Shown: positions 1 to 12,181 of the stretch, piece by piece
Layout: each line of letters starts with the position of its first letter
Position numbering within the stretch: position 1 is the first letter of the stretch
Assembly: GCA_006503535.1 (NCBI GenBank)
Contig: QYRS01000005.1
Location: 2,852,001 to 2,916,000, forward strand
Reading direction: 5' to 3'
DNA length: 64,000 bases
DNA from: Arthrinium phaeospermum
Taxonomy: Eukaryota > Ascomycota > Sordariomycetes > Amphisphaeriales > Apiosporaceae
Notes under the pieces: generated by a model
What the model was told of the DNA's origin: nothing
What the model saw: the letters and a program-made list of their open reading frames with translations, nothing else
Database searches by the model: none
Translations under genes and position numbers: made by a program

Positions 1-30
1 AACCTCAAGGTCTGGTGAGCCACGCTCCAT
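1..30 (-). CDS. Possible 5' end of a gene leaving the left edge
   Basis: On the minus strand an ATG at 30..28 sits in a good fungal start context (CACCATGG) and stays open for ten codons (MERGSPDLEV) to the window edge. Nothing more can be said of the product. Ten codons are too few to prove a gene; the start context is the only support. Confidence 0.25.
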   Translation of the reverse strand, partial: MERGSPDLEV

Positions 31-2800
31 GGTGTAGTTTGTCAGATGCTTCGATCCAGGCAAGACCGCAGAGGTAAGTGTGATTAATATGAAAAGTGGT
101 GGCAGATAAGTAGCATGGAAAATGGCTTTGGGTATGTTGACATGATATCAAATCAAGGCTGCCGGGGAATCTTGGTATGAATCGAAAAAAAAAGAAAAGA
201 AAGAAGAAATTCAGGAAACAATTGAGTGGCTGGTTTGCGAATCTTCATAAAGTACAGTATCTACGTCTGGAAGTCTCAACGTGCCGGGCATTCTTTCCGC
301 CCTTTAATTAATCCTTAACTTAATTCCAAGTCAGCCCGACAGCAACGAAAAGCTGACAAGTTTGAGAGTATCCTTGAAGTTTCACCAAGCTTTGGATGAC
401 GTGGACCTGGTCACAATTAATCTATGTTGTGGCACGCCGACTACTCTTTAAGCTATCCGATTTGGCAATTGCCTTTTCGTACGGCCGAGCCCACCGTCGG
501 TGTTGGGGGCGATGACGCCTAGGCACCCGAGGCGGAATTCATTCTGCAAGAGCAGCCCCTATCCTTACGAATAATGACATAATAACCCTTTTCCGGTAGG
601 GTTGGGATTCTAGCCCCTAGAACGCCTAATCGAAAGGCCAGGCGAATATATATTCTTTTCGGTAACAGATTACCTTTTTAACAAAATTACGACTTGGCCG
701 ACCAAAGGAATTTCGTAGTCAGGCCTGGGGGGTCGTTCGGTTATGTACGTACATACATACCACTAATTGCACAATCCAACATTCAAACCGTCGGTCGAGA
801 ATGCTTATTTCATGACGTTCCAACGGGGCGTCGCAGCTGTTCCGACTGTCTACTAGACAGCTCTATTTCTGCTCTAGTATCTGGTCTGATGCAACCTAGA
901 ATGTAGTATCTCCTGAGAAAACGTTGGGCGTTGTTTAAGTAGCTACCACGGCACTTTTGCATATAGTAAGAACCATGATCCCTCCCCACGTGGCCAACCA
1001 AGTCATCTAAAGTGCCTTTGGGGTCCTGGCTTTAGTCATGGTCGGGACACGGAACCCTCCCGTAACGCCGAAAAGAAGCGATAATAATCGGCATGGTATC
1101 CGCACTGAAGATGGGACGGTTCCCACGGAAGCTGCTTCCTTCTTGTGTGCCGAAACACCCCGGGACAGAAGAGCGTGGGTTTATCTGGGGTTGATTGACT
1201 ACAGTACATAGCCATTCCTCGACACGAGGGGTCGCCAACTCCATCTGCCCGCGTCCGTTGCGGGTGTCAGGTCGGAAGTGTAGATTGAGTTTGACACAAC
1301 GACACAAACTTCCGCCTCCTTGAGCAAGTCCCCGAGGCTCATCACGTAGCGGCCCGGTGCGAAATCTAATTACTTATTAGTCCAAGATGAGCCGCGGCAA
1401 CGACATGTTGCACCGTATCTAGCTCTTGTTTTGGTGATAGCTAATCGACGATATAATAAGACACCACCTGAGTTATCACAGCACCTCCGCTTTCGTACAA
1501 GGAAACACATGGTTTCCATACCCGTTTGATTTACCGTGAGAGACTGTGATTGGTGAGATACTTAGTAATGCTACGCTGCGAACTACGAGGGCCACATTTG
1601 CGTAACAGCGTGAGGTGACATCCAGAAGAAATTTCGCAGGTGGTGATGTTGCATTGGCCGATCTTGTTCCAGGATCCCGGGTCTTCGAAAAGGTCCACCT
1701 CAGCGATTGTGTTGCCTAATGCAAAACGGAACGTTTCATCGCTCGGAAATCACTCACGGGATACCCGACTAGGAAGATGGGGACTGCACGCCGAAGAAGA
1801 AAAAAATGCAAGCAACGGCGATATAAAGGGCGAGAGTTCATGAAGACAGATACCAAGCGCGGTGGTCGGGAGGCGAGTTTCTCTTTTCCCCGGAGCCGAA
1901 CCGAGAGAATGACCGACGAGGCGACGAGAACGATTCAGCGACATGCTTTCTAGATGCAGTAGCCCAAACCGCCGACCCAGCCCAGCAAAACAAACTTGTC
2001 GACTGGTGTTTCTCGTTTACGAGAGCGGCTCGTCTCTCTGAATCCCACCGATCTGGGACCAACCCCTGTACCCTGCCGGGGCCCCACGCCCACGACTACC
2101 CTTTGCACCACAGACAGTGGAGACCTCCACGGCCAAACGTCCGACTCCGCGACGAATGCGTCGTAGAGAAGAGATCCTCCGATGAGAAACACGCGATTTC
2201 CGAACCACAAATCCCACGTTTTTGCCCCTAGTTGCTGGGACCGGGTAACAGATCCTACGGACCGCAGGCGGGGGCAGCAACGATAGGGTCGCCGTTTTTT
2301 CTTTTCTTTTCTTTTCATCCTACATAATACGACCCAATCGGCGACGCTAATCTTGCCGTTGTGAGTAAGCTCAGGGGACGATGGGGTTGATGGGGGTTTC
2401 GGTAGTTCGTCCGTTGTATGGGATCTGGGTCCGCCGGGCTCGGCAGGTGAGAGACTCGATAAATAGACAGTCGCTCTGCTGTTCGCGCATGTTTTGCAGA
2501 GAGTCCTGTCGTGTCAGGTCAACTGATTTTAGCCACTAACTGAAGTGCATTCGCCTCTCGAGATCTGGTCCGGACTACCAGTGATCTATTTTTATTCATT
2601 CTTCCAACTTGAGGGCTTCGACATTACCTGGATCACGCATCGGCTCTTTGAGTCATGCTCTATTAATATCATATTCCGCTGTGCTACTTTCTTCCTCTTG
2701 TCTGGCGACGCTCCAGAGCCCCTGCTCCTCACCTCCCACCCAGCTTTCTAAAGTTATACTTTTTTAGAAGCAGCCACGCCCACCACATCAAGCCACCACC
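31..2800. other. Long intergenic stretch, no gene recognised
   Basis: The open frames here are short, overlap on both strands and resemble no family I know. There are A-rich tracts near 186-210 and a pyrimidine-rich tract at about 2296-2318. The last few hundred bases are pyrimidine-rich and probably hold the promoter and 5' leader of the gene starting at 2801. Confidence 0.5.
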
Positions 2801-4359
2801 ATGGCCGTCACCGACGACCATATCCTCGCCGCCCTCTTCGCCGGCTTCTCCATCGGCTTCGGCTGGTTCACCGTCTGGGAGGCCATCCAGCAGACGCGGC
2901 GCATCCGGAACCCGCTGCGGAGCGCCTACATCTACATGGTCTGGGGCGAGATCGTCTCCAACATCCCCATCGGCGTCCTGGGCTGGCTGCTGCTCGACGG
3001 CGTCCTGCCGCCCTCGCTGCCCGTCCTCTTCATGGTCCTCTTCTTCTGGGTCTTCGAGACCCAGCTGCAGCCGCAGATCATCATCAACCGGATCGGTATT
3101 ATTGCCGAGTCCCAAAAGACTGTCACCTGGGTCAAGTGGAGTACCGTGGCGTTTGTCTCGCTCATCAACATCTCCGTCTTCGTCATTTGGATTCCGTCTC
3201 GTATGCTTGCCTCGATTGTATCCCAATAGCACAAGACTGACTTCTATCTCGCAGATGTTCAACCCCCACCTAGCGATAAAAACCTGCTGGGGTGGTAAGT
3301 CAAACCAGCAGCCCTAAAGGACCATGATTGGGGAATCTAACACTTCTCAGGTTTGTCGAGATCAACAAAGTCTACGACCGCATCACCAAAGTCCTGATCC
3401 TTGGCCTCGACGCAGGCCTGAACTGGTGGTTCGTCCACGTAGTGAAGCAGCGTCTGGTAAAACAACACCGACTGGTGAAGTACAAGCCCCTGATCGGCTT
3501 CACCAACTGGATGATGCTTATCTCCATCCTAATGGACGTAAGTCTCTCCCTCCCCTTTCTATCCCACTCCTCCAGGAAGCCGTGTCCATATGTGCTTGCT
3601 TGCTGACTTGAACGAACGCATAAAGATCTGCCTCGTCGTCCTCCTCTCCCTCCCCAACGAGATGGTCTACATCCAGTTCCACCCCTGCGCCTACCTGGTC
3701 AAGCTGCACATCGAGATGACCATGGCGAGCCTCATCACGCGCCTCGCCCGGGGCCAGCCCGCCAACGACTTCGAGGACGAAGACCGGTACGGCCTCTCGT
3801 CGCAGTCCCAGCGCGCCCGCAACACGTACCACAACTACCTCAACGGCCCGCAGCTGTCGGGTACGAAGGACATCGAGATGGTGGCCGGGCCCGCGAGCAA
3901 GCCCGGCACCGGCACCGCAACCAGTGACAGCACCAAGGAGAGCGCCGTAGTCACCGCCAACAGCGGCCTCCCCCGCAGCGCTCCGCGCGCCCGGCCGACA
4001 TAACCCTGCCGCCGCGGTACGAAGAGAGCAACAGGTCGTCCTCCCTGGGGCTCCCGCACCACCACACGACAATGAGCCAGGACCGAAATAACAACAGCAG
4101 CCGACGCGCCTCGCGGCGGCCGTCCCTGACCAACTCGGTGCCCGGCCTCGGCCGAACCCGATACGGGTACGGCGACGACGAGGTGTCGCTGACGAGCAAC
4201 GCGGGGCAGGCGGGCTGGGGCGATCAAGAGCAGCCAGAGCCATCACCGCAGACGAAGCAGAGGCACGAGGATTGGGAGCGGAGCGGGACGCCGGTGCCGT
4301 TCGTGCTGGGAAGGGGGCCGACGCCGATGGGGTCGCGGCGGCCGTCGGTAACTCGTTAA
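2801..4359 (+). CDS. Multi-pass integral membrane protein, fungal, function unknown
   Basis: Four exons can be joined in frame: 2801..3200, 3255..3294, 3351..3537 and 3626 onward, all with GT-AG introns. The start has a CACCATGG context. The product has six or seven hydrophobic segments in its first 230 residues (for example near residues 7-25, 44-68 and 72-92), with a polar, Ser/Arg-rich cytosolic-looking tail. As written the frame stops at 4003 (334 aa). One base added in the C5 run at 3970-3974 would carry it on through ADITLPPRYEES and a convincing basic tail to 4359 (453 aa). I favour the longer form. I recognise this as a type common in Sordariomycetes but without a known function; a sensor or transporter role would be a guess. 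Confidence 0.75.
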
Positions 4360-4505
4360 GAGGGTGCGGAAAATGTATTGTATAATGGCACTGTATCTTT
4401 GTAGCGGCTCGGCTTATTTTGAAATAACTCTTTGAACATCTCACGCTGTAAGATGATAGGCGTGTACTGCTTGCATGAGTGCTAATGATCATAACATCTC
4501 GCATA

Positions 4506-5966
4506 TTAACGGAGGTCGTCTTCTTCTTCTTCCTCCTCCTCCTCCTCGTCCGAAGTACAGTCCTCGTCCGACGAGAAATCGTCCTCCTCTTCGCTCATAT
4601 CAGAATCGCCATAATGGTACTGGCCGCAGTCCTCGTCCGGCGGCCGTGGGCGGATGAGCCACCCGGTCTCGAAGACGGGCAGATACGTCTTGAGCAGCTC
4701 GACCCGGGCCCGGTCCAGGAAAGCAAAGCCCAGCCAGCGCCATCGCTGCAGGGGGACCGACCTCTCCCGGTACTGGCCGAACGTCATCTCCTCCTGCTGC
4801 CCCGGCGGCAGCAGTAACCGGGGGAGATGCATGCCCCAGCGCCGGCAGTCGAGCCCGTCGTTTCCGTCAACCCACGCGAACGGCGGCCCAGTCCCGTCGT
4901 CGTCGTCGTCATCATCGGAACCAAAAGCTACGGGTGGCGCGGAATCTTCGCTCTTGTACAGGTCGTCGTGGAGCTGCTGCAACTCAAGCGGTAGGGGAAA
5001 TATCTCGGAGTGGCAAGGCAAGGGCCCCCCTGCGAAGGAGCGGCACTCTGGTCCCATCGACGACATACCCCACCGCCGCCAGGCCTCTCGATGGTGCGCT
5101 ATCTGCCCCGGACTTGCCAGCAACCCCGAGACCCCCACCTCCGGCTCTGCCGCGAGCTTTCTGCGCACCTCGCCCAGGTCGCTGGCCACTTGCCGCACTG
5201 CCGTATCCACCTGCGCTCCATCCCACATGTCTACTCCAAATATGGGGCATTCGTTGTGGTAAAGGACTCCGCACACGCAGACCATGAAGGCCTCGTGCAG
5301 GAACCCGAAGACGATGCAATGGGCGTCGACCAGCTGCTGGCTCTCCCAGGGCTTCAACAGGCCAATGAGCCGGGTCCGCAGGTCGCGGTGCTCCTCGTTG
5401 GTCCCACACCTGAGGCTCAACAGGAACTGGTGCCGGAACAGGGCCGACGCGAGGCGTCCACGCTCGCGGCTGGTCAGCGGGTAGACCGCCTTTGGGTGGG
5501 ACCTGCCCCACACCGGAACCCTGGACCGTTCGAACTTGTCAATCACGTACTGCACGTCGCGGTTCGCGTGGACAAGCTCGATGACGGCTTCCTCGTTTAG
5601 TTCTCGCGGGGACGTCGAGGCTCCTCCTCCGCCCAGAAACAGCGCCTCGATCTCCTGTATCGCGGCCGCGGCGTCCTTGGCTTCGACCAGGTCCCAGAGA
5701 CTGCTGAGAGTGAGCAGGGTCGCAGCGATCCCGGCCCGCAGCGCGGAGGCGCCCAGCTCCCTGGCCAATAGACGGATTAGCACGGTCCGTTTGGCCGGCA
5801 GGAAGACTCGGTAGGCGACAGGGGAGGCGCGGATGAGACTGTGGAGATCGTCGGTCGACGGCGAGGCGGAGAGTATCGCCAACAGAAGCTCAACCGGTAA
5901 AGACTCCAATTGCGAGGACCGCGACCACGTCGGCGGCTGCTGATTCATATGAGGCTTTGGTGCCAT
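4506..5966 (-). CDS. F-box domain protein with acidic C-terminal tail
   Basis: Single-exon gene of 486 aa if started at the ATG at 5966 (MAPKPHMNQQ); an upstream in-frame ATG at 6119 would add 51 residues that do not look conserved. An F-box-like motif lies near residues 17-50 (LESLPVELLLAILSASPSTD followed by a leucine/alanine helix), the usual N-terminal position for fungal F-box proteins. F-box proteins recruit substrates to SCF ubiquitin ligases through Skp1. The rest has no recognised substrate-binding repeats. The last 50 residues are a run of Asp/Glu/Ser, encoded by a GA-rich microsatellite. It is convergent with the membrane-protein gene, with only about 150 bases between stops. The partner and substrate are unknown. 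Confidence 0.75.
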   Translation of the reverse strand: MAPKPHMNQQPPTWSRSSQLESLPVELLLAILSASPSTDDLHSLIRASPVAYRVFLPAKRTVLIRLLARELGASALRAGIAATLLTLSSLWDLVEAKDAAAAIQEIEALFLGGGGASTSPRELNEEAVIELVHANRDVQYVIDKFERSRVPVWGRSHPKAVYPLTSRERGRLASALFRHQFLLSLRCGTNEEHRDLRTRLIGLLKPWESQQLVDAHCIVFGFLHEAFMVCVCGVLYHNECPIFGVDMWDGAQVDTAVRQVASDLGEVRRKLAAEPEVGVSGLLASPGQIAHHREAWRRWGMSSMGPECRSFAGGPLPCHSEIFPLPLELQQLHDDLYKSEDSAPPVAFGSDDDDDDDGTGPPFAWVDGNDGLDCRRWGMHLPRLLLPPGQQEEMTFGQYRERSVPLQRWRWLGFAFLDRARVELLKTYLPVFETGWLIRPRPPDEDCGQYHYGDSDMSEEEDDFSSDEDCTSDEEEEEEEEEDDLR

Positions 5967-6722
5967 TCCGCAGCCAGTCGAACGCAAGTTTGTTGTCTGA
6001 TCCAGTGGGATGCAGTAGGTTTGTTTTGTTTGCTTGTTTTGTGTGCACCGAGAAAGATGTCCTGTCCTGGGCGCCAGTGCAAAACCCCGCGTCAACTTGT
6101 TTGCTTCGCGCCCCGCCACCCCTGTTGCAGTGGCGTTTTCAGCGTGCCTTCCTTCTTTCCTCTCGTGCTATGAGCATTCAAACAAGGCCGATTCTGGTAC
6201 TGTGCCAACAATCACCATACCAATCGAGCCAGATAGATTTGCCGTTTTATGGTGTTAGCTGGCCCAATATTACCAGTCACGTCTCGTGCCGGCGATCCAG
6301 TTGCAGTACGGAGTAGGTTACATTCACTCCATGTTAATTGGGCCCCTCGTCGCAACAGAGCGGCTTGGGACAACCGCGCTCTTGCCCTGTACATCTTGTC
6401 TTGCGCCATGACTCTTTCCTGGGCTGCACCTTCCTTCCTATTGATGTAAGAAGCATGTACGGATACATCAACCACATATTGAAGACAAAACTTGCCCGTC
6501 TAGCAGCAACTGACTCATGCTCTTCTGTCCTCAGAACATACAAAACTCATTGTCTCGCCCTGCTTTTGTTACATATTCGTCCTTAGACTTCTTTATGGAT
6601 TCTTTGGAAATCGAAAATAGTTCTGCTGAAACTAGAATTCGTTCTACTGTCAACAGAAATATCCGAATCATGTTTTCAGAGTAGACGGCTGCACCAAGCT
6701 GACTTCCCCGGCTCATCCAATA
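5967..6722. other. Intergenic, nothing recognised
   Basis: Probably the promoter and leader of the F-box gene on the minus strand. The short overlapping frames look random. Confidence 0.4.
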
Positions 6723-6728
6723 TCAAAC

Positions 6729-7261
6729 ATGACATCCCTCTCGCACCAGTACGGAGTGCTGCCAGCTCGACAAGAGCTCGCAATCCCAACCGTTGAGCCC
6801 AGCCCCTCCTGCGCCTGCCGCCGCCTCCGCCCCGGGCTCGGCTGCCCTCGGCTCCGCGATCAGCAAGGCCGTGGCCGTGGTCGAGACGCTGGCGCCCCTC
6901 TTGGAGCGTCTCGTCCCCGTGGCCGCCAACGCGGGAAGATCATTTCGTTGCTCGCTGGCTGGATTGGAAACACCTTTGGCGCGTGCAAGCCTCAAGAGAA
7001 CGGATGGCCAATGTTTTGCAGCCGCGTCTCTCAAGGACGATGCGGACGACCGGCGGGCCCGCCCGGGAAGCCGCAGACTTCGACATCGTCAAAGGCCGGT
7101 TCGAAGAGCCGGTGGAGATCACCGGCTTCCCTTTGCGGCAGAGAAACGTGTCGGGCCGACACGATGGAAACGCTGTTGATTGGTGGAGCCGGGGGCTTGG
7201 TATTCGGTGCCTTTCGCCGCGGGGCTGTAAGCAAATCGAGGCAGCCAAGGCCTTGAGCTAA
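6729..7261 (+). pseudogene. Possible small-gene relic, broken between frames
   Basis: A GC-rich island with protein-like stretches in three successive frames: an opening MTSLSHQYGVLPARQ, then an Ala/Pro-rich helix-like segment from about 6793 (ISKAVAVVETLAPLLERLV), then from about 6983 a third frame with FDIVKGRFEEPVEITGFPLR. A glycine-rich hydrophobic stretch (LLIGGAGGLVFGAF) follows in the first frame. No GT-AG introns join these cleanly. It could be a decayed small membrane-protein gene or a live gene damaged by indels in the assembly. The family is unknown. Confidence 0.25.
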
Positions 7262-7898
7262 CCTCTCCTTCTACGACGGGACCGTGGCTATGCCGCTTAG
7301 CAAGCGGTAATAGGGCACGCTCGCGAGCGTATTCTGGAGCTTCTCGACAGACTTCGTGGCGGTATCTGGGACGACTTGGCTGAGTTCCTAGATTATGAGC
7401 TGGCCACATTGGGTCTCGTCTTTCAAGCAGGTAATGCCGCGGGAGTAAAGCATATTCATTTGCTGTCCAATAATATATTTCCAATGAGTCATAAAACTAG
7501 TGTTCCTCGGTTGCTACCAGCTCCTCTGGTGATGGCCAAAGAAACATTGCAGAACTAGTTCAACATGGACAAATTCTTGCATGAACTTCAGATTGGCGTT
7601 CTATACCGGTTCCTCCAGCGAAGGGATTCGTTCTTGATGCAGGGTAGGATGATGATGAAATGGAGCAGGGGCATCGGGATGGCCATGTCCCCTAATCCTC
7701 CCCGCAGAAAACCATGGTAGGCCAAGTAAGAGTGCGGGATGTTCCTCAGCTAAGAAGATGGGGAACAATTCTCTCTTGCGCTTCTCGCCATGAACGCGAA
7801 TGGTGCCCACGGCGCAGTGGTCCATCACCGCAGTAACCTTGGCGATAAGTTGGCCACGGGAGAGATTCAGCCCGCATAGACCTTGCCGGGGTAATCAG
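7262..7898. other. Intergenic, nothing recognised
   Basis: No open frame with family resemblance. It separates the possible relic from the 3' end of the rhodopsin-domain gene. Confidence 0.4.
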
Positions 7899-9187
7899 TC
7901 AAGGCCTTCCAGGTGTTACGCACCCCCACCAGCCACGAATGGTTGTTTCATACGGGCGGACTGCTCTTTCGTGAGTCACTTTCATCAACCCACTCGATAT
8001 ATGGCTGGTTTCTATCTCGTTGCTACTAGTCGTCATTATAACCAATGGTAGCTCGTCCGTGCTTTGCTCGGCCCTCTCTTCATTCTTTGATGTCCTCTTT
8101 CTAGAACGGCGTCTCCCATCAGGTGCCTCACCCTGGCGTACAGCGGCTGGTTCTGAGCTGAAGCTATTATACTCCTCGCTTTCGTTCATGTCTCCTTTTG
8201 GTCCCTGCCACTTGTCTCTGACCTGTCGATAAACGGGCCCCAATGTGGGTAGCGATGCACAGATGATCAAGATACAAGTCTCGGTGAACGCAAGAAGATC
8301 CAGGTATGGGATTGGGACTACCGTGAAGCTATTTGTTAGCCATGACCCAAAGGGGCCAAACAGTGGAAATAGGACTAAAGAGAAGATCACGTACAAGCTG
8401 GATCGACGGCGGCGAGCGCGAATACGTCACCGAATATGATGAGTTTGTACAGCGACACGGCGAACGCCAGGGACGTCAAACCCATGGCCACGCTCATGGC
8501 CACTCTGCTCTTAAGCGGCATGTTCAGCCGCATGATGAAGGGCACCGGGTAGAAGGCGAAGAGCAAGTCTAGGAAGCAGGAATAGACGGACGTGAAGTAG
8601 CCAAGATCGATCAGGACCTTGGCATCCGCGCATGTCCCGGGGACGCTCTGGTCCCATCCGTGCGCCACTGGACTGCATTGCTTTTACCACCACACCGATG
8701 TCACCAGGATGCCGGCCTGGCACGTCAAGCACAGTCCCCAGAATGCCACGGTGGTCCAGATGCTGTAGTTGAGAATGCGCTTCAGGATGTAGATAATGGC
8801 GAACTTGGGCATGGTGAAGGTCCAGATGACGACGGAGTCGAGGATGATGTTCCATTTGAGGGCTTCAACTTTCTGCGGGCCTGACAGCGACCATGTGTGT
8901 TGGCCGACACCGTTCGAGCTTGCCACTGTCATCAGAATGCAGGAGACTAGAGATATAACGACACAGAATATTGTGATGCCATCATCCAGGCCCATGTTGT
9001 TTTTCCCGAATGCCGTGCGACAGTAGATTCGTAGGCCAACCACAACTAAGGAGAATGATGACTGTCAGAATCTAACGCCATAAGTGCCCCATTGAAGGTA
9101 GTTGATCTTACCGGCCATGATGGCGAGCATAACCCAACAAGCTATGTCTGTCCCACGACTGTAGTTATCATCGAGAGAGACAGCCAT
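7899..9187 (-). pseudogene. Fungal rhodopsin-domain (Pth11-related) membrane protein with in-frame stop
   Basis: Three exons join in frame on the minus strand: 9187..9112, 9045..8395 and 8317..7899, giving 382 codons. The product has the layout of the fungal rhodopsin-domain family: about seven hydrophobic segments, an early G-L-R-I-Y motif followed by L-D-D, the QCSPVAHGWD motif after the fourth or fifth helix, and a polar Ser/Arg-rich tail. Its one defect is a TAA at 8686..8684, in exon 2, directly before KQCSPVAHGWD. The reading frame is unchanged on both sides, so this is a single nonsense substitution, not an indel. The bases around it cannot form an intron of acceptable size (15 nt). 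A CAA to TAA change fits. Proteins of this fold are mostly orphan membrane receptors or sensors. Confidence 0.75.
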
Positions 9188-9752
9188 CGCAGCGTGAAGG
9201 GGCTCTCTGAGTCAACCGCGCGGCAAAAATCATGATCTGGACAGTTCTGGCCCCATCTTCCAGAGAAAAAAGATTTCATTCTGATATATCCTTGAATGAC
9301 TTGCGACCTGGAAATGTTTGCTAGAAGGCGAAATGGTCATGCGAGCCAAGTGCGGGATGGACCTCTAATTTCTTGGTCTCGAGAACAATAAGGAATGCTA
9401 CATCCCTGACTGCCTGGGTAGGGGCACTTCAATTGTTAGCTATGCAAGGTTAGCGGCAAGGGCTTCAGACGTGATATTAAGCCACGGCGTTTACCGCATA
9501 ATCAGATATACACTTGCTGAGACTAAGTGACAAGGGGGCTGGGCGGGGAGCCTTTCCGACAATGCAGGGCGTTTCTCGCAAGCCACAGCGTCAACCAAGC
9601 AAACAAGCTGAGGTACACAGCGGCCGAGAAGCACCTTTCCAGTATGCATACTTACTGCGGGGTTTCCAATCTTCAGTCGAAACAACCCTCACTCCAGTCG
9701 GTAATTATCGACAGATCCATTCTTCACTAGCAGTCTAGATAGAGTTGTCTTC
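9188..9752. other. Divergent promoter region between rhodopsin-domain gene and O-methyltransferase
   Basis: A 565-base spacer between two divergently oriented genes. I see no clear TATA box or operator. Confidence 0.4.
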
Positions 9753-11023
9753 ATGGATCATCTCATACAATCACTTGAAAGCGCCGACCCCGGCGCGTGT
9801 TTGGGCGAAGCCCAGCGGTCGAGAGTCACGGATGCTCTCTACGCTGCCCTGCGTCGGTTCCAGCAACCCTGGGACATCGCGTTCGAGCAGACCTTCGAGC
9901 ACAGTCTCACCCACTCGGCTGTGAAGGCCGCGATCGATGCCGGCGTCTTCCAGAAATGGGCCGAGTCGGGCGGCGGTACCAAGTCTTCGAAAGACCTGGC
10001 GCAGCTGACCGACACAGACCCGGTCCTAATCAGTCTGTGTGCCCCCCTTTTTGGCGTGGCATATTCCACTCGTAAACAACTGACTGACCTTGGGGCGGGC
10101 GACCAACAGAGCGCCTGGTTCGCCATCTCGCTGCCCAGCACCTCCTCACCGAGGTCGGCGAGGACGCCTACCAACCCACTCCCTGGTCGACCACCCTGGC
10201 CAGCGACCCGGCCTTCCCCTCCTGGTACGGTATGGGGTTCTACTACGACCTCTCCATGCCAGCCTTCCAGAACCTGCCCGCGTTTCTGGCCGCGACGGGC
10301 CACCGGACGAACCCGACGGACGCGCGGGCGGGTAACTTCCAGCACCTCCGTGGCGCCGGTACCAGCTACTTCGACTACCTGAGCGCCCGCCCCCTGGCCG
10401 CCAAGGAGTTCCATGACGCGATGGAGCTGCACTCCAAGTACATTCTGCGGCCCTGGATCGACATCTACCCCACCGACCCCGTCCTCGCCAACGCGCGGCC
10501 GGGGCGCCCGCTGGTGGTCGATATCGGCGGCGGCAGGGGCCACGACCTGGAGAAGTTCCGGGTCCGCCATCGGGACTATGACATGCCAACCGGGGCCCTG
10601 GTATTGCAGGAGCGGCCCGACGTAGCCGAAAAGCTGGCCACGACGCTCAACCTGGACCCGACCATCGCGGTCCAGGCCCACGACTTCTTCACGCCCCAGC
10701 CGGTGCGGGGGGCGCGGGTCTACCTGCTGCACAGCATCCTGCACGACTGGCAGGACGACGAGGCGGTGCGCATCTTGGCGAACATCGCGGGGGCTATGGA
10801 AAAGGGGTACTCGCGGCTGCTGATCCACGAGAGCCTGGTCAGCGCCGTGCGGCCGCACCGGCGCGTGACGACGACGGACTTGACCATGATGGCGCTCTTC
10901 TCCGCCAAGGAGAGGACGGAAGGGGAGTTTGGGGCGCTTGTCGTCAAGGCGGGGCTTCGGGTGCGCGAGGTTTGGCGGCCGGCGGGTGCGGTGGAGAGTG
11001 TTATTGAGGCGGAGCTTGTGTAG
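9753..11023 (+). CDS. S-adenosylmethionine-dependent O-methyltransferase (fungal secondary-metabolite type)
   Basis: Two exons, 9753..10032 and 10110..11023, join in phase to give 397 aa, normal for this family. The N-terminal half is the helical dimerisation/winged-helix part (LTHSAVKAAIDAGVFQ, then RLVRHLAAQHLLTEVG across the splice). The SAM-binding motif is VVDIGGGRGHDLEKF near residue 230. The catalytic histidine motif is LLHSILHDWQDDEAVRIL, followed by LLIHESLV. The C-terminal MMALFSAKERTEGEF block is typical of plant-COMT-like fungal enzymes such as those that methylate polyketide phenols. No polyketide synthase lies nearby, so the substrate is unknown. Its divergent neighbour is the disrupted rhodopsin-domain gene. 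Confidence 0.9.
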
Positions 11024-12181
11024 AGGATGAGGTTAGTTTGGTCGTTAAGATTGGGATCATGGCGATTTGCTTTGTTATGTGCAGGAGACTGGGGCGGATT
11101 GGTGAGAGACCTGTACCTGAGAGTCGTATAAACGAAGGTTCACCAGCTTTATAGAATTGAAAAACTAATATTGTAAATATGCGGAGTATACCTGTTTGTG
11201 TGGCTATTGTGCTTCTGCCACTGAAGATGTGGTTGGGTAACGTTATACTCGAATAGGAAGGGTAAAGGGGGAAAAAAAAAGTTAAGACCCGGTCTGCTTC
11301 TGAACGGACTCGAACATGGGAACTGGCCAAAAAAAAACATGAGAGGTGTTTGTGGGAACGGGCATCTATAACATCCAAGCACTTCATCTTACCACTAGGC
11401 TAACTACCGCATGTTATGCTCTAATGATGCTACCTACAGGGGGGATTTGGGACTATTAGGCTTAAGTACTGGACGTTGAAGGTTGTTATTTATTAAAGTC
11501 CGGGTCGATGTGTGGGCAAAAGGGGGTGGAAGGTTTGGTACGTCCCTGGTTCAGAGTTACCTCTCGCCTCGGGCTGAGATGCTGTTAGAAGCACCATTCC
11601 TGGACTCTGACCTAAGTCCCTCGGATCAAATTTTGCCAACAGTTTTCATCATACGGTTTATTTCTATAAATATGGGGATTCAAAGTTATACTCTTAACCA
11701 TTGGAGAGGCTTGCTAGTACAGCCCTTTAACGCCAACGATCCGAACAAAATCATCTTCTTAACTCTAGAGTACGTGAACAACCCAAGGCTATTTATCGAT
11801 GACACCGCTATATATGACTGTGCTGTGGCAGATTTTGCAGCATAGCCTCGCCTTAGCCTTTCATCCCATATTTTCTGGATCATGCATGCATTAGTGAGAA
11901 AGAGGCGTTTAGAGGCTGACCACATGACGGAAAAGGTGATGCATCACTGGTGCCACGTAGTCCTTTTTCTTTTTCAGCTAGGAGGCTCGGGGGCGTTCAG
12001 CGGAGGGTATATGCACGGTTACGTCTTCGAAGGCCAACTGCAGTCTTTCCTTCGATCAGGCTGAAGAAAATAACAAGGTAGCGATCATATTTACCTATGA
12101 GCCTTGCTTGGTCCTCTCAACACATCGACTCATTCTTTCGTATATCTTATTCCGTGTAGTTCTTCTCTTCATTGGCGCACT
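11024..12181. other. Intergenic region with a tRNA-like but imperfect segment
   Basis: AT-richer DNA. On the minus strand between about 11410 and 11283 there is an A-box-like TAGCCTAGTGGTA and, about 90 bases on, a B-box-like GTTCGAGTC. The T stem does not pair properly, so I do not call a tRNA. Poly-A/T runs occur at 11271-11280 and 11330-11337. Confidence 0.35.

Noticed and set aside
3942..3973. Short GT-AG intron as an alternative to a frame error in the first membrane-protein gene
   Set aside because: About 32 bases, too short for a fungal intron; a missing C in the C5 run is simpler. A longer intron with a donor near 3861 cannot be fully excluded.
8672..8686. Micro-intron that would remove the TAA in the rhodopsin-domain gene
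   Set aside because: The only GT-AG pair spans 15 bases, far below any fungal intron size.
11283..11410. tRNA-like A-box and B-box on the minus strand
   Set aside because: The T stem next to GTTCGAGTC does not pair and the acceptor stem has no complement, so it is not a functional tRNA; at most a tRNA fossil.
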